The notes: generated from the letters alone by a model not told the origin. A stretch of DNA of 64,000 bases from Rhodanobacteraceae bacterium ZG21-1 (GCA_021390615.1 JAJEJU010000021.1:62001-126000), one strand, 5' to 3'. Positions 1 through 8,661 are shown, counted from the first letter of the stretch. Numbers and translations: made by a program.

Positions 1-363
1 GTGCAGCGGGCTGGTCGACAGGAACAGGTGGATGCGCGAATGCGCTGCGCCTTCGAGCGCGCGGCCGGCACTGTCGATGTCGCCGGGCTGGCAACGCGCG
101 AGGCCGCACACGGTGGCGTTCTTCAGGGTGCGGGCGATTTCCGCCACCGCAGCGAAATCGTCCGGCGAAGCCTGCGGGAAGCCGGCCTCGAGGATGTCCA
201 CGCCGAGCGCCTCCAGCGCCTGCGCCATGCGCAGCTTGGCGCGGCGATCCATCGAGAAGCCGGGGGCCTGCTCGCCGTCGCGCAAGGTGGTGTCGAAAAT
301 GCGCACGCGGGCGTCGACTACGTCGTCGTCGCTGCGTTCGTCCTGCCGGTGTGGGTTTTTCAT
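1..363 (-). CDS. leuA: 2-isopropylmalate synthase, N-terminal part (cut by window start)
   Basis: First committed enzyme of leucine synthesis, condensing acetyl-CoA with 2-ketoisovalerate in the cytoplasm. The first 121 residues are visible and the gene runs off the left edge. Near residue 23 is the family motif FDTTLRDGEQAPG, with the metal-binding Asp and the catalytic Arg, followed by the TIM-barrel strand LGVDILEAGFPQASPDDF. The ATG at 363 is preceded by GCGGAG at a good distance. The gene lies directly behind an attenuator and a branched-chain leader peptide, so it is probably the first gene of a leu operon. Confidence 0.95.
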   Translation of the reverse strand, partial: MKNPHRQDERSDDDVVDARVRIFDTTLRDGEQAPGFSMDRRAKLRMAQALEALGVDILEAGFPQASPDDFAAVAEIARTLKNATVCGLARCQPGDIDSAGRALEGAAHSRIHLFLSTSPLH

Positions 364-400
364 GGTGGCTCCGCTCTGGTGAGGCGGTGCCGAGGGCAAC

Positions 401-434
401 AAAAAACCCCGCTCCGTTGCCGGTGCGGGGTTCT
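401..434 (-). terminator. Attenuator terminator before leuA
   Basis: Read on the minus strand, AACCCCGC and GCGGGGTT form an 8-bp GC-rich stem followed directly by a run of six T. It lies between the leader peptide stop and the leuA start, which is the arrangement of a transcription attenuator. The segment between leader and hairpin could form the competing antiterminator, but I did not fold it. Confidence 0.85.
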
Positions 435-479
435 TTGGGAGTCTTCAGGTTCGTTTTCTAGCTACCTGGACACATGCCC

Positions 480-617
480 TCAGCCCGCACCTCCGCTGCT
501 AATAAGGAGTACGAGTACGAGGGCAATAAGAAGCGTGCCGCGAAGCTGCAGCAGACCGGCGAGCGTCGGAAGACGGCTCGTATCGGCGATGCGGCGGTGG
601 CTGTTGCGCTGCGGCAT
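480..617 (-). CDS. Branched-chain amino acid leader peptide (attenuator peptide)
   Basis: A 45-codon frame, too short for routine gene calling, encodes a run TLLIALVLVLLIS (residues 28-40). Ten of eleven residues from 29 to 39 are Leu, Ile or Val. The Leu codons are CTT and CTC and the Val codons GTA, whereas the neighbouring genes mostly use CTG and GTG/GTC, so translation here should be sensitive to charged tRNA supply. The frame ends 46 nt before the attenuator hairpin. The only in-frame ATG is at 617, at or next to the predicted transcription start, so the message may be leaderless. Alternatively a non-ATG start further in, such as one of the CTG codons at residues 22-23, could be used. 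Confidence 0.8.
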   Translation of the reverse strand: MPQRNSHRRIADTSRLPTLAGLLQLRGTLLIALVLVLLISSGGAG

Positions 618-624
618 GCGTTCG

Positions 625-653
625 ACCCTAAGGCATGCCCCGGAGGCTGTCAA
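625..653 (-). promoter_or_regulatory. Sigma70-type promoter of the leader-leuA transcript
   Basis: On the minus strand a perfect -35 TTGACA (648-653) is separated by 17 nt from TAGGGT (625-630). Transcription would begin near 617-619, essentially on the ATG of the leader peptide. Confidence 0.65.
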
Positions 654-779
654 CACTTTTTTCGGCGAAGCGCGGCGATCCGCAAGCCCGTTCGCATTTG
701 GACGGCTAGCCGTCCAGATTTCGACATGCCGTGTTCGACGAGAACGTACGTAAGCGGATGGCCGCGGCCGGGCGGCGGC

Positions 780-1163
780 TCAGTCGCGTGCGTCGAGCAG
801 GGCCAGCAGACCCTGGCGGCGGCGCGTGGAAAGCTTGCGCACGGCGTTCAGCACCTTCTGCTCCTCGGGGCTGAGCACCTCGTAGCCCTTGGCTTCCTCG
901 CCGACGAAGGGCGGCATCAGCATCGGGCCGCGGCCGGTGGCCAGCCAGTTCAGGCTGACCCGGCAGTCGTCGGCGATCTCGATCAGCCGGCCCAGCTCCG
1001 GCATGGCGCGACCGGCCAGCCACAGCCGTGCGGTCTCGCGCGCGATCGCGTAGTGATTGGCCAGCGCGGTGGTGCGCTGGCGCCCGGCGGGGATCGCCGT
1101 GCGGTCGAGGGCCTGCTGCAGGCGCTGGCCGAAATGGCTGGATGCGGAGGCTTTGTGGCTCAT
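780..1163 (-). CDS. XRE/phage CI-like helix-turn-helix regulator
   Basis: A 127-residue protein with an N-terminal DNA-binding domain (about residues 10-75) including the recognition stretch ALANHYAIARETARLWLAGR and the segment VSLNWLATGRG, typical of CI-like repressors. The last 35 residues (SPEEQKVLNAVRKLSTRRRQGLLALLD) look like a short helical tail rather than a protease domain, so self-cleavage is not expected. The ATG at 1163 is preferred over a TTG 42 nt upstream. Repeats upstream suggest autoregulation. The target is unknown, but the gene reads toward the leu promoter. Confidence 0.75.
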   Translation of the reverse strand: MSHKASASSHFGQRLQQALDRTAIPAGRQRTTALANHYAIARETARLWLAGRAMPELGRLIEIADDCRVSLNWLATGRGPMLMPPFVGEEAKGYEVLSPEEQKVLNAVRKLSTRRRQGLLALLDARD

Positions 1164-1208
1164 GGACCTGCGCAGTGTTGCATCCGTCTCACATGCAGAA
1201 AGCAAATC

Positions 1209-1238
1209 AAAGTGGTTGACAAAGACAATTTAAAGTGG
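1209..1238. promoter_or_regulatory. Possible operator of the XRE regulator
   Basis: Two exact AAAGTGG repeats (1209-1215 and 1232-1238, 23 bp apart) flank a TTGACA at 1216-1221 in an AT-rich stretch between the XRE gene and a small rightward frame. The spacing of about two helical turns fits a repressor site, but this is inferred from pattern alone. Confidence 0.35.
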
Positions 1239-1330
1239 CGAACATGAGCTGGGCGTCGCGGTTCTTGCGGCCGTGCGCGCAACCGGCCACGGCGGCATGC
1301 CGCCAGCCACGGCCGGGCAGGCATAGGGAG

Positions 1331-1564
1331 ATGAGCTTGAGCGAGCCGCTGATTACATTGCGTCTGCAGCTTAGTCCGGTGGAGCTTGCCAGTTTGCTGA
1401 TGGCGCAGATCACCCAGGCCCAACACAGCCGGCTGACCCTGGGCGAAGGCAACTCGACCACGCGGGTCGACCGCGCCGTGCTGGAAAAATTGGTGGCGGC
1501 GCAGCGTAGCTCGCTCGCCGTGCCGTCGGCGCTGACGCCGCCGCCGTGGCCGGCTAGCCTTTGA
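1331..1564 (+). CDS. Small hypothetical protein
   Basis: A 77-residue frame beginning MSLSEPLITLRLQLSP, divergent from the XRE gene. GGGAG lies directly against the ATG, which is closer than ideal. It has a helical middle (ELASLLMAQITQAQ, DRAVLEKLVAAQR) and a Pro-rich end, no signal peptide or membrane segment, and overlaps the 3' end of the tetR gene by 11 nt. I do not recognise a family. It could be a co-regulated partner of the XRE gene or a chance frame. Confidence 0.35.
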   Translation: MSLSEPLITLRLQLSPVELASLLMAQITQAQHSRLTLGEGNSTTRVDRAVLEKLVAAQRSSLAVPSALTPPPWPASL

Positions 1565-2174
1565 GCACGGCGTCAAGATAGAGCCGCAGGGCCAGGCCCA
1601 GCTGTTCCAGCGCCGCTTCGCGGTCGCGCAGGGCGGGTTCGAAGGCCAGCGCCACGGCCGCCTTCATCCATTGCAGGGTGACTACCGCGGCGGTGCGCGC
1701 GGCGGCCTCGTCCAGCTGCGGCGCATGTGCGCGGAGCAGGGCGGCCAGCCGGCTGCGCAGCTCGTGGCGAATCTTGCGGGCATGCGTCGGCGGCAGCGAT
1801 CCGCCGGCGTCGGCCAGGGCCACGAAGGCCGGCCGGCTGCGCCTGAATTCCACCAGCAGGCTGCTCAGTTGCGCGGCCAGCCGCGCGGCGTCGCCGTCGG
1901 CGGGCTGCGCCGCCAGCTCATCCATGCGCGCATACAGCGCTTCGGCGTGATCGTCGAGCAGGGCCAGCGCCAGCGCTTCCTTGGTGGGAAAGAACTGGTA
2001 CAGCGAGCCGATCGCCGCGCCGGCGCGCGCGGCGATCTCGGTCATGGTGGCGCCGTCGTAGCCTTTCTCGACAAAGCAGGCGTCGGCCGCGGCGAGCAGG
2101 GCGGCGACCCGCTCGCGTCCGCGCTGGCGCTGCGGCGCGCGCATCCGACCTGCACTTGTGTTTTGCGAGGACAT
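1554..2174 (-). CDS. TetR-family transcriptional repressor
   Basis: A 206-residue regulator. The HTH lies at about residues 20-65 ([20 protein letters not shown], then [21 protein letters not shown]), typical of TetR proteins with the SLYxxFxxKE signature. The C-terminal helical domain would bind an unknown ligand. The ATG at 2174 is chosen because GGAG lies 9 nt upstream. A TTG at 2189 and an ATG at 2180 are alternatives. It is divergent from the isochorismatase-like gene, and one of two palindromes in between overlaps its own start, so it probably represses both itself and its neighbour. Confidence 0.9.
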   Translation of the reverse strand: MSSQNTSAGRMRAPQRQRGRERVAALLAAADACFVEKGYDGATMTEIAARAGAAIGSLYQFFPTKEALALALLDDHAEALYARMDELAAQPADGDAARLAAQLSSLLVEFRRSRPAFVALADAGGSLPPTHARKIRHELRSRLAALLRAHAPQLDEAAARTAAVVTLQWMKAAVALAFEPALRDREAALEQLGLALRLYLDAVLKG

Positions 2175-2204
2175 CCTCATAAACTCCAAGATGAGGTTAT
2201 CCTC
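2167..2204. promoter_or_regulatory. Twin palindromic operators for the TetR regulator
   Basis: Two inverted repeats, GAGGACATCCTC (2167-2178) and GAGGTTATCCTC (2193-2204), share the half-site GAGG/CCTC with 26 bp between centres. They sit between the divergent tetR and isochorismatase-like genes, the first across the tetR start codon. This is the usual position for autoregulated TetR repressors. Confidence 0.7.
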
Positions 2205-2229
2205 ACCTTACCAAGACTGGAGAAACTCC

Positions 2230-2799
2230 GTGGAAAAGCTCGATCCGCGCAGCACCGCGCTGGTGCTCATCGATCTGCAGAAGGGTATCGTACCTTTCGC
2301 CGGGGGCCCGCATACCGCGGCGGAGGTATGTGCCCGTGGCGGCGCGCTGGCCAAGCGCTTCCGCGAACTCGGCGCGCCGGTGGTGCTGGTGCGCGTGGGC
2401 TGGTCGGCCGATTTTGGCGACGCCCTGAAGCAGGCGGTCGACCAGCCGATGCCGGCGCGCAGCCTGCCGGCGGACTGGATGGAATACACCGACGAAGTGT
2501 CCGCCAGCGAGCGCGACATCCACATCGTCAAGCGCCAGTGGGGCGCGTTCTACGGCACCGAGCTGGACCTGCAGCTGCGCCGGCGCGGCATCGCGCAGAT
2601 CGTGCTGGGCGGCATCTCCACCAACATCGGTGTGGAGTCGACCGCGCGCGCCGCGTGGGAGCACGGCTATGGCATCGTGTTCGCCGAGGACGCGATGAGC
2701 GCGGCGAACGGCGAGCAACACCGCTTCGCGGTGGAGACCATCTTCCCGCGGCTGGGCCGGGTGCGTTCCACCGAAGAGATCCTGGGCGCGCTGGGCTGA
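2230..2799 (+). CDS. Isochorismatase-fold protein, YecD-like, lacking the catalytic Cys
   Basis: A 189-residue alpha/beta protein of the cysteine hydrolase superfamily. VLIDLQKG (near residue 13) carries the usual Asp and [13 protein letters not shown] the usual Lys, but the Cys position reads [16 protein letters not shown], with Gly where hydrolases have Cys. Escherichia coli YecD has the same NIGVESTAR segment. Classic amidohydrolase chemistry is therefore unlikely and the substrate is unknown. The GTG at 2230 has TGGAG 7 nt upstream and gives normal family length. An ATG at 2191 lies inside the operator. It is probably repressed by the divergent TetR protein. Confidence 0.85.
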   Translation: MEKLDPRSTALVLIDLQKGIVPFAGGPHTAAEVCARGGALAKRFRELGAPVVLVRVGWSADFGDALKQAVDQPMPARSLPADWMEYTDEVSASERDIHIVKRQWGAFYGTELDLQLRRRGIAQIVLGGISTNIGVESTARAAWEHGYGIVFAEDAMSAANGEQHRFAVETIFPRLGRVRSTEEILGALG

Positions 2800-3067
2800 C
2801 CGGCGGGTAGGTCGCCACGGGCGGTGAGCGCGTAGCAAGCCTGCGCTGCGCCCTCGCCTCAGCGATAGTAGAAACGCCTCGGCCGCGCGCGGCCGGGGTG
2901 CTGCGCACGAACAGCGCCAGCGGTGCTCAATCGCCGCGATCCGCGGGCTGCGACTAGGCCGGCAGCAGCCAGGCCAAGCGGCCCGCTACGGCCGGAAATC
3001 AAATCGGACTGCGGAAAATCTTCTCGACACCGAAGGTACGGCGATCCCTGTCCCGCCGTGCGCCACG

Positions 3068-4453
3068 CTACGAGGCATCGGCTCCGTGTTCCTCCATGGG
3101 CGTGACGACGGCGGAAGATTTGTCGAAGAACTGCAGCATCCAGCGTAATTCGGTCGGCGCAGACGCGTTGGCGGGGTAGTCGCCCGGGGCGATGAGTGGC
3201 TCGCCGGCGATATGGCTGCGGGCCGTCTCCACCTGCAGCACGGAGCCGGAGGCCATGCCGAATTGCCAGTTGGCCTGGCGGCTACGCAAGATCTCCGCGT
3301 AATGCGCATAGTCGTGCCGCAGCATGTTCTGTGCGCTCGACAGGGCGAGCGCGAGCGCCACCAGCAGGGCACCAGGCGCCCATGCGGTTCGCCGGGCAGG
3401 CCAGCGCGATGCCAGATAGGCCGCGAGCGAGGCCAGGGCGATGAATACATAGCCTTGGCGCAAGGCGTCGTGTCGCTCGCAGCAGGCCGAGCCGAAGTTG
3501 TAGAGCGAAGCGGCCAGGGTCAGCGTGGCGCTGGCCAGCAGGGCGATGGCCAGCACCAGGCGACGCTGCTGGCGCGGGTATTCCGGGGTGCGCGGGCTTA
3601 CTGACAGCAGCAGATAGATACCGGTGGCGAACAGCAGCTTGAGCAGCACGCCATAGACAAGGGCTTGCCGTTTCCGGTGCCCGAAATGGCCCTTGGCCAA
3701 CTGGTACCAAAGGTTTTCGCGCAGGTTGGACAGTACGGCGGCGGGATGATGCGCGACGGTCGGGTCGCCGAAGACTTCGTTTGCTTGTGTGACCCGTCCG
3801 GTGAACTGCACCACGAGCACCGCGGCCGCGACCAGCAAAGGAAGCAACAGCATCGCGGACGAGCGAAGTGATCCGCGGTCAGCCGTCAGCAGCGACAGGG
3901 CCGCGTAGATCAAGGCGAACATCGCGCCGACCTCGGTGCTGGTGGCGGCGACCAGCAGGGCGATCCATCGCCATAGCCTGGCCATGCGCTCGGATACGTC
4001 GCCAAGGTCGACGCACAGCAACACGGCTGCCGCCGCCAAGGTGGGCAGGTAAGCCATCGCGCTGATCGGCCAATAGAACAACTCGGCGGTGGGCGCACCC
4101 AACAGCAGCATGGCCCACAGTGTGGCGGTCACCACTCGTCCCTGGGTGTTGCGCCATACCGGGAGCAGCAGGGCGACGCCCAGCAGCAGCCAGCAGGGCA
4201 GCAGCACCCAAATCAGCAAGGGCGCATGAAAGCGATAGACCGCCAGGCTGTAGAGATAGGCGATCAGTTCCGAAAAAGGGCGCGGGCTCCAGTGCAACAG
4301 GCGTTCGCCAAGATAAGGCAGACCCTGCGCGTGGAACTGATACAGCGTGAAATATTCATCGTGCCAGACCGCGAGCGGAATCAATCCGGCGAAGGCGCCG
4401 ACCACGGCCAGGCTGAGGGCGAACACGATGCCATTGCCATGCAAGCTTTTCAT
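3068..4453 (-). CDS. Polytopic membrane protein, possibly GT-C-like
   Basis: A 461-residue inner-membrane protein with roughly ten hydrophobic segments. The first extracytoplasmic loop carries WHDEYFTLYQF (about residues 30-40). Acidic DE/DD pairs in this position mark GT-C glycosyltransferases that use lipid-linked sugars, so a sugar transferase is possible but not shown. The C-terminal 90 residues are soluble. It stands alone, 102 nt beyond the end of thrC on the same strand. An ATG start and full length make it look intact. Function is otherwise unassigned. Confidence 0.75.
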   Translation of the reverse strand: MKSLHGNGIVFALSLAVVGAFAGLIPLAVWHDEYFTLYQFHAQGLPYLGERLLHWSPRPFSELIAYLYSLAVYRFHAPLLIWVLLPCWLLLGVALLLPVWRNTQGRVVTATLWAMLLLGAPTAELFYWPISAMAYLPTLAAAAVLLCVDLGDVSERMARLWRWIALLVAATSTEVGAMFALIYAALSLLTADRGSLRSSAMLLLPLLVAAAVLVVQFTGRVTQANEVFGDPTVAHHPAAVLSNLRENLWYQLAKGHFGHRKRQALVYGVLLKLLFATGIYLLLSVSPRTPEYPRQQRRLVLAIALLASATLTLAASLYNFGSACCERHDALRQGYVFIALASLAAYLASRWPARRTAWAPGALLVALALALSSAQNMLRHDYAHYAEILRSRQANWQFGMASGSVLQVETARSHIAGEPLIAPGDYPANASAPTELRWMLQFFDKSSAVVTPMEEHGADAS

Positions 4454-4555
4454 AGCAGACCCGCTCGACCCAAACCGGCGAAGACTAGCAGATGGCGGCG
4501 GCGTCTTTTCTGGCCTGCAACTGGCAGCAACGGCGATGCGCCGGCCACCCTTGCC

Positions 4556-5857
4556 TCAGGTGGCGGCCAGCCAGTCGCGCAAGGCCTGCGCGTCGGCTTC
4601 GATCGGCTGCGCCTGCGCGCCGCGCGCCAGCATCGCAGCCAGTGGCGAGGGCACCGGCAAGGGGTGTCCGACCAGCGGCTCGACCACGCTGTCGAACTTG
4701 GCCGGATGCGCGGTGGCGACCACCGTCCACGGCCGTTCGTCGCCCTGCTCCCGCAAGCGATCGAGCCGATGCAGGGCGGTGGCGGTATGCGGGCAGAACA
4801 CCTCGCCGCCGTCGCGCGCGTGCGCGGCGATGGTACGCCGGATCGCCGCATCGTCGACGCTGTGCGCGGCCAGCTCGGCACGCAGCCGGTCTTCGTCGGG
4901 AAAGCTCCAGCGCAGACGCTCGAAGTTGCTCGGCGCGCCCACGTCCATCGCATTGGCCAGGGTCGCCACCGCTTCGCGCGGTGTGTACGGTGCGCCGGCG
5001 AAATAGGCCGGCAGGGTGGCGTTGGCGTTGCAGGCCAGCTCAACGCGACCGATCGGCAGGCCGATCGCGCGCGCCCACAGGGCGGCAAGCGCATTGCCCA
5101 GGTTGCCGGTGGGCACGATCAGGTTCAGCGCTTCGCCGCGCTCGTGCCAGCGCGCCAGCGCGGCGTGCGCGTAATAGGCCATCTGCGGCAGCAGTCGACC
5201 CAGGCTGATGCTGTTGGCGGAAGACAGCGGCACGCGCGCCTGCAACTCGGCGTCGTTCAAGGCAGCCTTGACCATGCGCTGGCAATCGTCGAAGCGGCCG
5301 GCTACGCGCAGCGCCTGCACGTTGTCGCCGAAGCAGCCCAGCTGGTGCGCCTGGCGCGGCGAGACCAGGCCGTCGGGATAGAGGATCACCACGCGCATGC
5401 CGTCCTGGCGATGGAACGCCGCGGCCACCGCCGCGCCGGTGTCGCCGGAGGTGGCCACCAGGATGGTCAGCGGGCGCCGCTCGGTGCGCGGCAAGCGGCG
5501 CAGGCAGGCGGCCAGGAAGCGCGCGCCGAAATCTTTGAACGCTGCGGTGGGTCCATGGAACAGCTCGAGCACGCTGTCGCCGCGGCGGCCCAGCTCGCGC
5601 AGCGGCGCGGCGAAGTCGAACGCCTCGGCGCAGATCGCCGGCAATGCCTCGGCGAGTGGATCGCCTGCGAAGAACGGCGCCAGCAAGGCAGCGGCGGTGT
5701 CGGCCAGCGAGCCCTCGCGATCAAAGGCCGACACATCCAGCGAGGGCAATCGCTCGGGCACGTACAGGCCGCCGTCCGGCGCCAGGCCCGCGGCGATCGC
5801 CGCGCTCAGCCCGACCGCGGGCGCGGCGCTGCGCGTGCTGACGTAGCACAGGCTCAT
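4556..5857 (-). CDS. thrC: Threonine synthase
   Basis: PLP enzyme converting O-phosphohomoserine to threonine, 433 residues, the usual length for the gammaproteobacterial form. The PLP lysine is K108 in [26 protein letters not shown] and [15 protein letters not shown] form the phosphate and cofactor binding loops. The start codon overlaps the thrB stop (ATGA at 5854-5857), so the two are translationally coupled. Last gene of the hom-thrB-thrC operon. Confidence 0.97.
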   Translation of the reverse strand: MSLCYVSTRSAAPAVGLSAAIAAGLAPDGGLYVPERLPSLDVSAFDREGSLADTAAALLAPFFAGDPLAEALPAICAEAFDFAAPLRELGRRGDSVLELFHGPTAAFKDFGARFLAACLRRLPRTERRPLTILVATSGDTGAAVAAAFHRQDGMRVVILYPDGLVSPRQAHQLGCFGDNVQALRVAGRFDDCQRMVKAALNDAELQARVPLSSANSISLGRLLPQMAYYAHAALARWHERGEALNLIVPTGNLGNALAALWARAIGLPIGRVELACNANATLPAYFAGAPYTPREAVATLANAMDVGAPSNFERLRWSFPDEDRLRAELAAHSVDDAAIRRTIAAHARDGGEVFCPHTATALHRLDRLREQGDERPWTVVATAHPAKFDSVVEPLVGHPLPVPSPLAAMLARGAQAQPIEADAQALRDWLAAT

Positions 5858-6870
5858 GCGTCGGCCTCGGCCGCGTCCTCGTCGTCCAGCAGCCGGGCGG
5901 CGGGGCCGTCGATCGGCGCCACGAAGGCGTCGCTGTCCAGGCCGGCCTCGGCGAATGCGGCCCGCATGGCTGCGGCGGCCGCTTCGGCATCGGCGCGCCG
6001 CTGATACCAGCCGAACACGCTGGGCCCGGCGCCGGAGATGCTGGCGCCCAGCGCGGCGTGATCCAGCGCAGCCTGCTTCACCTGGGCGAAGTTCGGCACC
6101 AGCGGCGCGCGGCGTGGTTCCACCAGCACGTCGCGCAGGCCGTCGCGCACCATGGCGGCATCGCCGCGATGGCAGCCGGCCAGCACCAGGGCGAGGTTCG
6201 CGCTTTGCGCGACGAATTCGCCGAGGCGGTAGTCGCCGGCCAGGGCGGCGCGCGCGGTGCGCGTTTCCAGCACGTAGTGCGGATGCACCAGCGCGCAGTG
6301 CCAGTCCGCCGGCACCGGGATGCGCACCAGCCGCGTGCCGGCCACCAGCACCAGGCCGCCCAGCAGCATCGGCGCCAGGTTGTCGCCGTGCCGGCTGCCG
6401 CTGGCCACCGCTTCGCCGTCCAGCGCGAACTCGTACAGCGCTTCCGGCGGCAACGGCCGTTCCAGCAGCGCGTTGGCGGCCACCAGGGCGGCCACGCAGG
6501 AGGCAGCCGATCCACCCATGCCTGAGCCCAGCGCGATGCCCTTGTGCAGCACCAGCTCGAAACCGTGGGCTAGGCCGAGCGCCTTGCGCATCGACAGCAG
6601 GGCGGCACCGGCGGTGTTGTGCGGCGCTTCCAGCGGCAGCCCGGGCGCCTTGCCGTGGATCGCCGCGATGCGCACTTCCGGTGCCTCGATGCGCCGCACC
6701 TCGGCGCGATCGCCTGCGCCGGCCATGCTGTGGCCGAGGATGTCGAAGCCGACGCCGACATTGCCGATGCAGGCCGGCGCGAAGGCATGCGCGAGCTGGG
6801 GGCGTTTTTGCGAGGGACGGACGATCATGGATTCCTGCGATGGCTCGGCGTTCAAAAGCATGGCGTTCAT
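5854..6870 (-). CDS. thrB: Homoserine kinase
   Basis: GHMP-family kinase phosphorylating homoserine, 338 residues. After a roughly 28-residue N-terminal extension, [17 protein letters not shown] matches the substrate-binding start of the family. [16 protein letters not shown] (about residues 112-127) is the ATP-binding glycine-rich loop and [10 protein letters not shown] the C-terminal GHMP motif. The start overlaps the hom stop and the stop overlaps the thrC start, so all three genes are coupled. Confidence 0.97.
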   Translation of the reverse strand: MNAMLLNAEPSQESMIVRPSQKRPQLAHAFAPACIGNVGVGFDILGHSMAGAGDRAEVRRIEAPEVRIAAIHGKAPGLPLEAPHNTAGAALLSMRKALGLAHGFELVLHKGIALGSGMGGSAASCVAALVAANALLERPLPPEALYEFALDGEAVASGSRHGDNLAPMLLGGLVLVAGTRLVRIPVPADWHCALVHPHYVLETRTARAALAGDYRLGEFVAQSANLALVLAGCHRGDAAMVRDGLRDVLVEPRRAPLVPNFAQVKQAALDHAALGASISGAGPSVFGWYQRRADAEAAAAAMRAAFAEAGLDSDAFVAPIDGPAARLLDDEDAAEADA

Positions 6871-8021
6871 GCGCGCACTCCCAGCGACTCGGCGATGCGC
6901 AGCAGGTCGGCGAACACGCCGGCGGCGGTCACCTCGGGGCCGGCGCCGGGGCCTTGCACCAGCAGCGGATTATCGCAGTAGCGGCGGGTGCGGAACTGCA
7001 CCACGTTGTCGGTGAGCCGGGTGTGTGCGAACGCGTGCGCGGCCGGCAGCACCTGCAGGCGCACGCTGGCGCGGCCGGCGTGGTCGAGCCGGGCGACGTG
7101 GCGCAGCACGCCGCCGCAGGCGCGCGCCTCGGCCAGCCGCGCGGCCATCGGTGCATCCAGCTCGTCCAACTGCTGCATGAACTCGACCGGAGCCAGCGCG
7201 GCCAGCGCCGGCGGCACCAGGCTTTCCACTTCGACCTCGGCCAGCGACAGCGGCCAGCCGGCCTCGCGCGCCAGGATCACCAGCTTGCGCGCCACGTCGG
7301 TGCCGGACAGGTCGTCGCGCGGATCCGGCTCGGTATAGCCCAGCGCGTGCGCCTCGCGCACCAGGGCGGAAAACGGATGGCTGCCGTCGTAGCGATTGCA
7401 CAGCCAGGCCAGGGTGCCGGAGAACATGCCCTCGGCGTCGAGCAGCTCGTCGCCGGTGTCGAGCAGGTCGCGCAGGGTCTGTACCACCGGCAGGCCGGCG
7501 CATACGGTGGCCTCGTAGCGGAAGCAGGCGCCGTGCGCACCGGCGCGGTGGATCGCCTGCCAGCGTTCCAGCGGGCCGCTGGCAGCCAGCTTGCTCGGCG
7601 TCACCACGTGCAGGCCGGCGGCCAGCCAGCCGGCGTAGCGTTCCGCCACGAGGTCGCTGGCGCTGCAGTCGATCAGCAAGGCGTCCTCGCCGTCGCTGCC
7701 GGCGATGTGCGCGGCGAATGCGTCGAGGTCGCTGGGGCGCCAGATCTGCGCGCGGTCATGGCATTCGTTGAGCTCGGGCGCGTCGCAGTCCAGCCACATG
7801 CGCCGGCTGGCGGCGATGCCGCGCAGGCGCAGTTCCAGCCCGTTCTCCAGCGCCAATCGGGGCTGCGCATTGCGCAGTTGCGTGAGCAGGGCGCCGCCGA
7901 CCCGGCCCGGGCCGATCAGGCCTATGGCCAGCGCGCGCCGGCGCACGGTCGCGGTAGGTCGCGGCACCCGTAATGGCAGGGGTTCCAGTCGTTCGGCGAG
8001 CGATGGTGCGCAGATGTTCAC
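6867..8021 (-). CDS. hom: Stand-alone homoserine dehydrogenase (ThrA C-terminal type)
   Basis: Reduces aspartate semialdehyde to homoserine, 384 residues. A Rossmann motif [10 protein letters not shown] lies at residues 34-43, the catalytic Lys region VVTPSKLA includes K144, and [17 protein letters not shown] plus [19 protein letters not shown] are the substrate and catalytic segments. It resembles the dehydrogenase half of bifunctional ThrA, but the aspartokinase half and the ACT domains are missing: only about 30 residues precede the Rossmann domain. The GTG start at 8021 follows CCGGAGG at 5 nt spacing, so this is a genuine start and not a cut gene. A Thr-rich leader lies upstream. Confidence 0.93.
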   Translation of the reverse strand: MNICAPSLAERLEPLPLRVPRPTATVRRRALAIGLIGPGRVGGALLTQLRNAQPRLALENGLELRLRGIAASRRMWLDCDAPELNECHDRAQIWRPSDLDAFAAHIAGSDGEDALLIDCSASDLVAERYAGWLAAGLHVVTPSKLAASGPLERWQAIHRAGAHGACFRYEATVCAGLPVVQTLRDLLDTGDELLDAEGMFSGTLAWLCNRYDGSHPFSALVREAHALGYTEPDPRDDLSGTDVARKLVILAREAGWPLSLAEVEVESLVPPALAALAPVEFMQQLDELDAPMAARLAEARACGGVLRHVARLDHAGRASVRLQVLPAAHAFAHTRLTDNVVQFRTRRYCDNPLLVQGPGAGPEVTAAGVFADLLRIAESLGVRA

Positions 8022-8070
8022 GTCAGCCTCCGGATGAGGCCCGTGCTCGCTGGCGGTGTCGGATTTGCGC

Positions 8071-8098
8071 CGGCCCGCCTCATCGAGGGCGGGGCCGT
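8071..8098 (-). promoter_or_regulatory. Possible attenuator hairpin of the thr operon
   Basis: CGGCCCGCC (8071-8079) pairs with GGCGGGGCCG (8089-8098) with one bulged G, between the thr leader peptide and hom. No T-run follows on the minus strand, so termination would be weak or rely on another structure. Confidence 0.5.
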
Positions 8099-8114
8099 TG
8101 CGTAGTAGAGAATC

Positions 8115-8186
8115 CTAGTCGCGCACCGACGCCCACCCCGACCGGGTAGTGGTCGTAGTGGTAATGGTGGTGACGGATGCGGGCAT
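8115..8186 (-). CDS. thrL: thr operon leader peptide
   Basis: A 23-codon frame encodes a peptide with the run VTTITTTTTTR. Eight Thr codons (ACC, ACT, ACG) and one Ile lie within nine consecutive positions, just like the Thr/Ile run of enterobacterial ThrL. It ends about 94 nt before hom, with a hairpin in between, so ribosome stalling on Thr codons should control read-through. No strong Shine-Dalgarno is visible before the ATG at 8186. Confidence 0.85.
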   Translation of the reverse strand: MPASVTTITTTTTTRSGWASVRD

Positions 8187-8276
8187 GCCGACGCGGCCGG
8201 TGCGCGCCAACGCCGAACCGCCGCAGGGCGACAGGGGCGACAGCAGCGTGGGCAGGAATGCGGCAGACATGGCTTG

Positions 8277-8306
8277 ACCTTAGAGGCGCGGACAAGTCCG
8301 CGTCAA
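8277..8306 (-). promoter_or_regulatory. Probable thr operon promoter
   Basis: On the minus strand TTGACG (8301-8306) lies 18 nt before TAAGGT (8277-8282). Transcription would start about 84 nt before the leader ATG. The -10 match is modest. Confidence 0.45.
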
Positions 8307-8661
8307 CTACCCGGAGGAAAAATTGCGCGGTCTTCTGTCACAGATCGCGGCGGTCTGCGCCGTCGTGCGGGCCTGGAGCCGGTGCACGTTGCCGCATCAC
8401 CTCCTCATGGCTGCCGCAGTCGGGGCGGCGGATCGCGGCGCTGGTAAGCCAGGTGGCATGAGGTAGACGGCTAAACCAAGTTCAAGCTGCATAGCCGCCA
8501 TCGACGAGCAGCCCTCGCGCCTGGTCTGTTCTCGGGCCCACGTCACCGTGCGGCTGCGTATCCGGATGGGGCGATGCGGTCCCATGGAGTGTGCACGGGC
8601 CTCGCCAATCTCTGGGGGGGAGCGCAAGCCACGGAGGGACAACATGGATGGGACAAAAAGC
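8307..8661. other. Gene-poor stretch between thr promoter and tauE
   Basis: No convincing complete gene on either strand. It contains a short remnant of an SDR 3' end on the minus strand and otherwise nothing I can assign. Confidence 0.6.
8482..8547 (-). pseudogene. Remnant of a short-chain dehydrogenase C-terminus
   Basis: The minus strand reads QARGLLVDGGYAA followed by TGA. The VDGGYAA ending is the canonical C-terminus of classical SDR proteins. The residues further upstream in this frame do not resemble an SDR, and no other part of the gene is seen, so this is probably the last trace of a deleted gene. Confidence 0.4.

Noticed and set aside
8080-8295. A minus-strand frame with the run RHHHYHYDHY
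   Set aside because: It is the shifted frame of the Thr-rich leader; ACC/CAC repeats read out of frame give His and Tyr. The leader frame has the recognised thr pattern.
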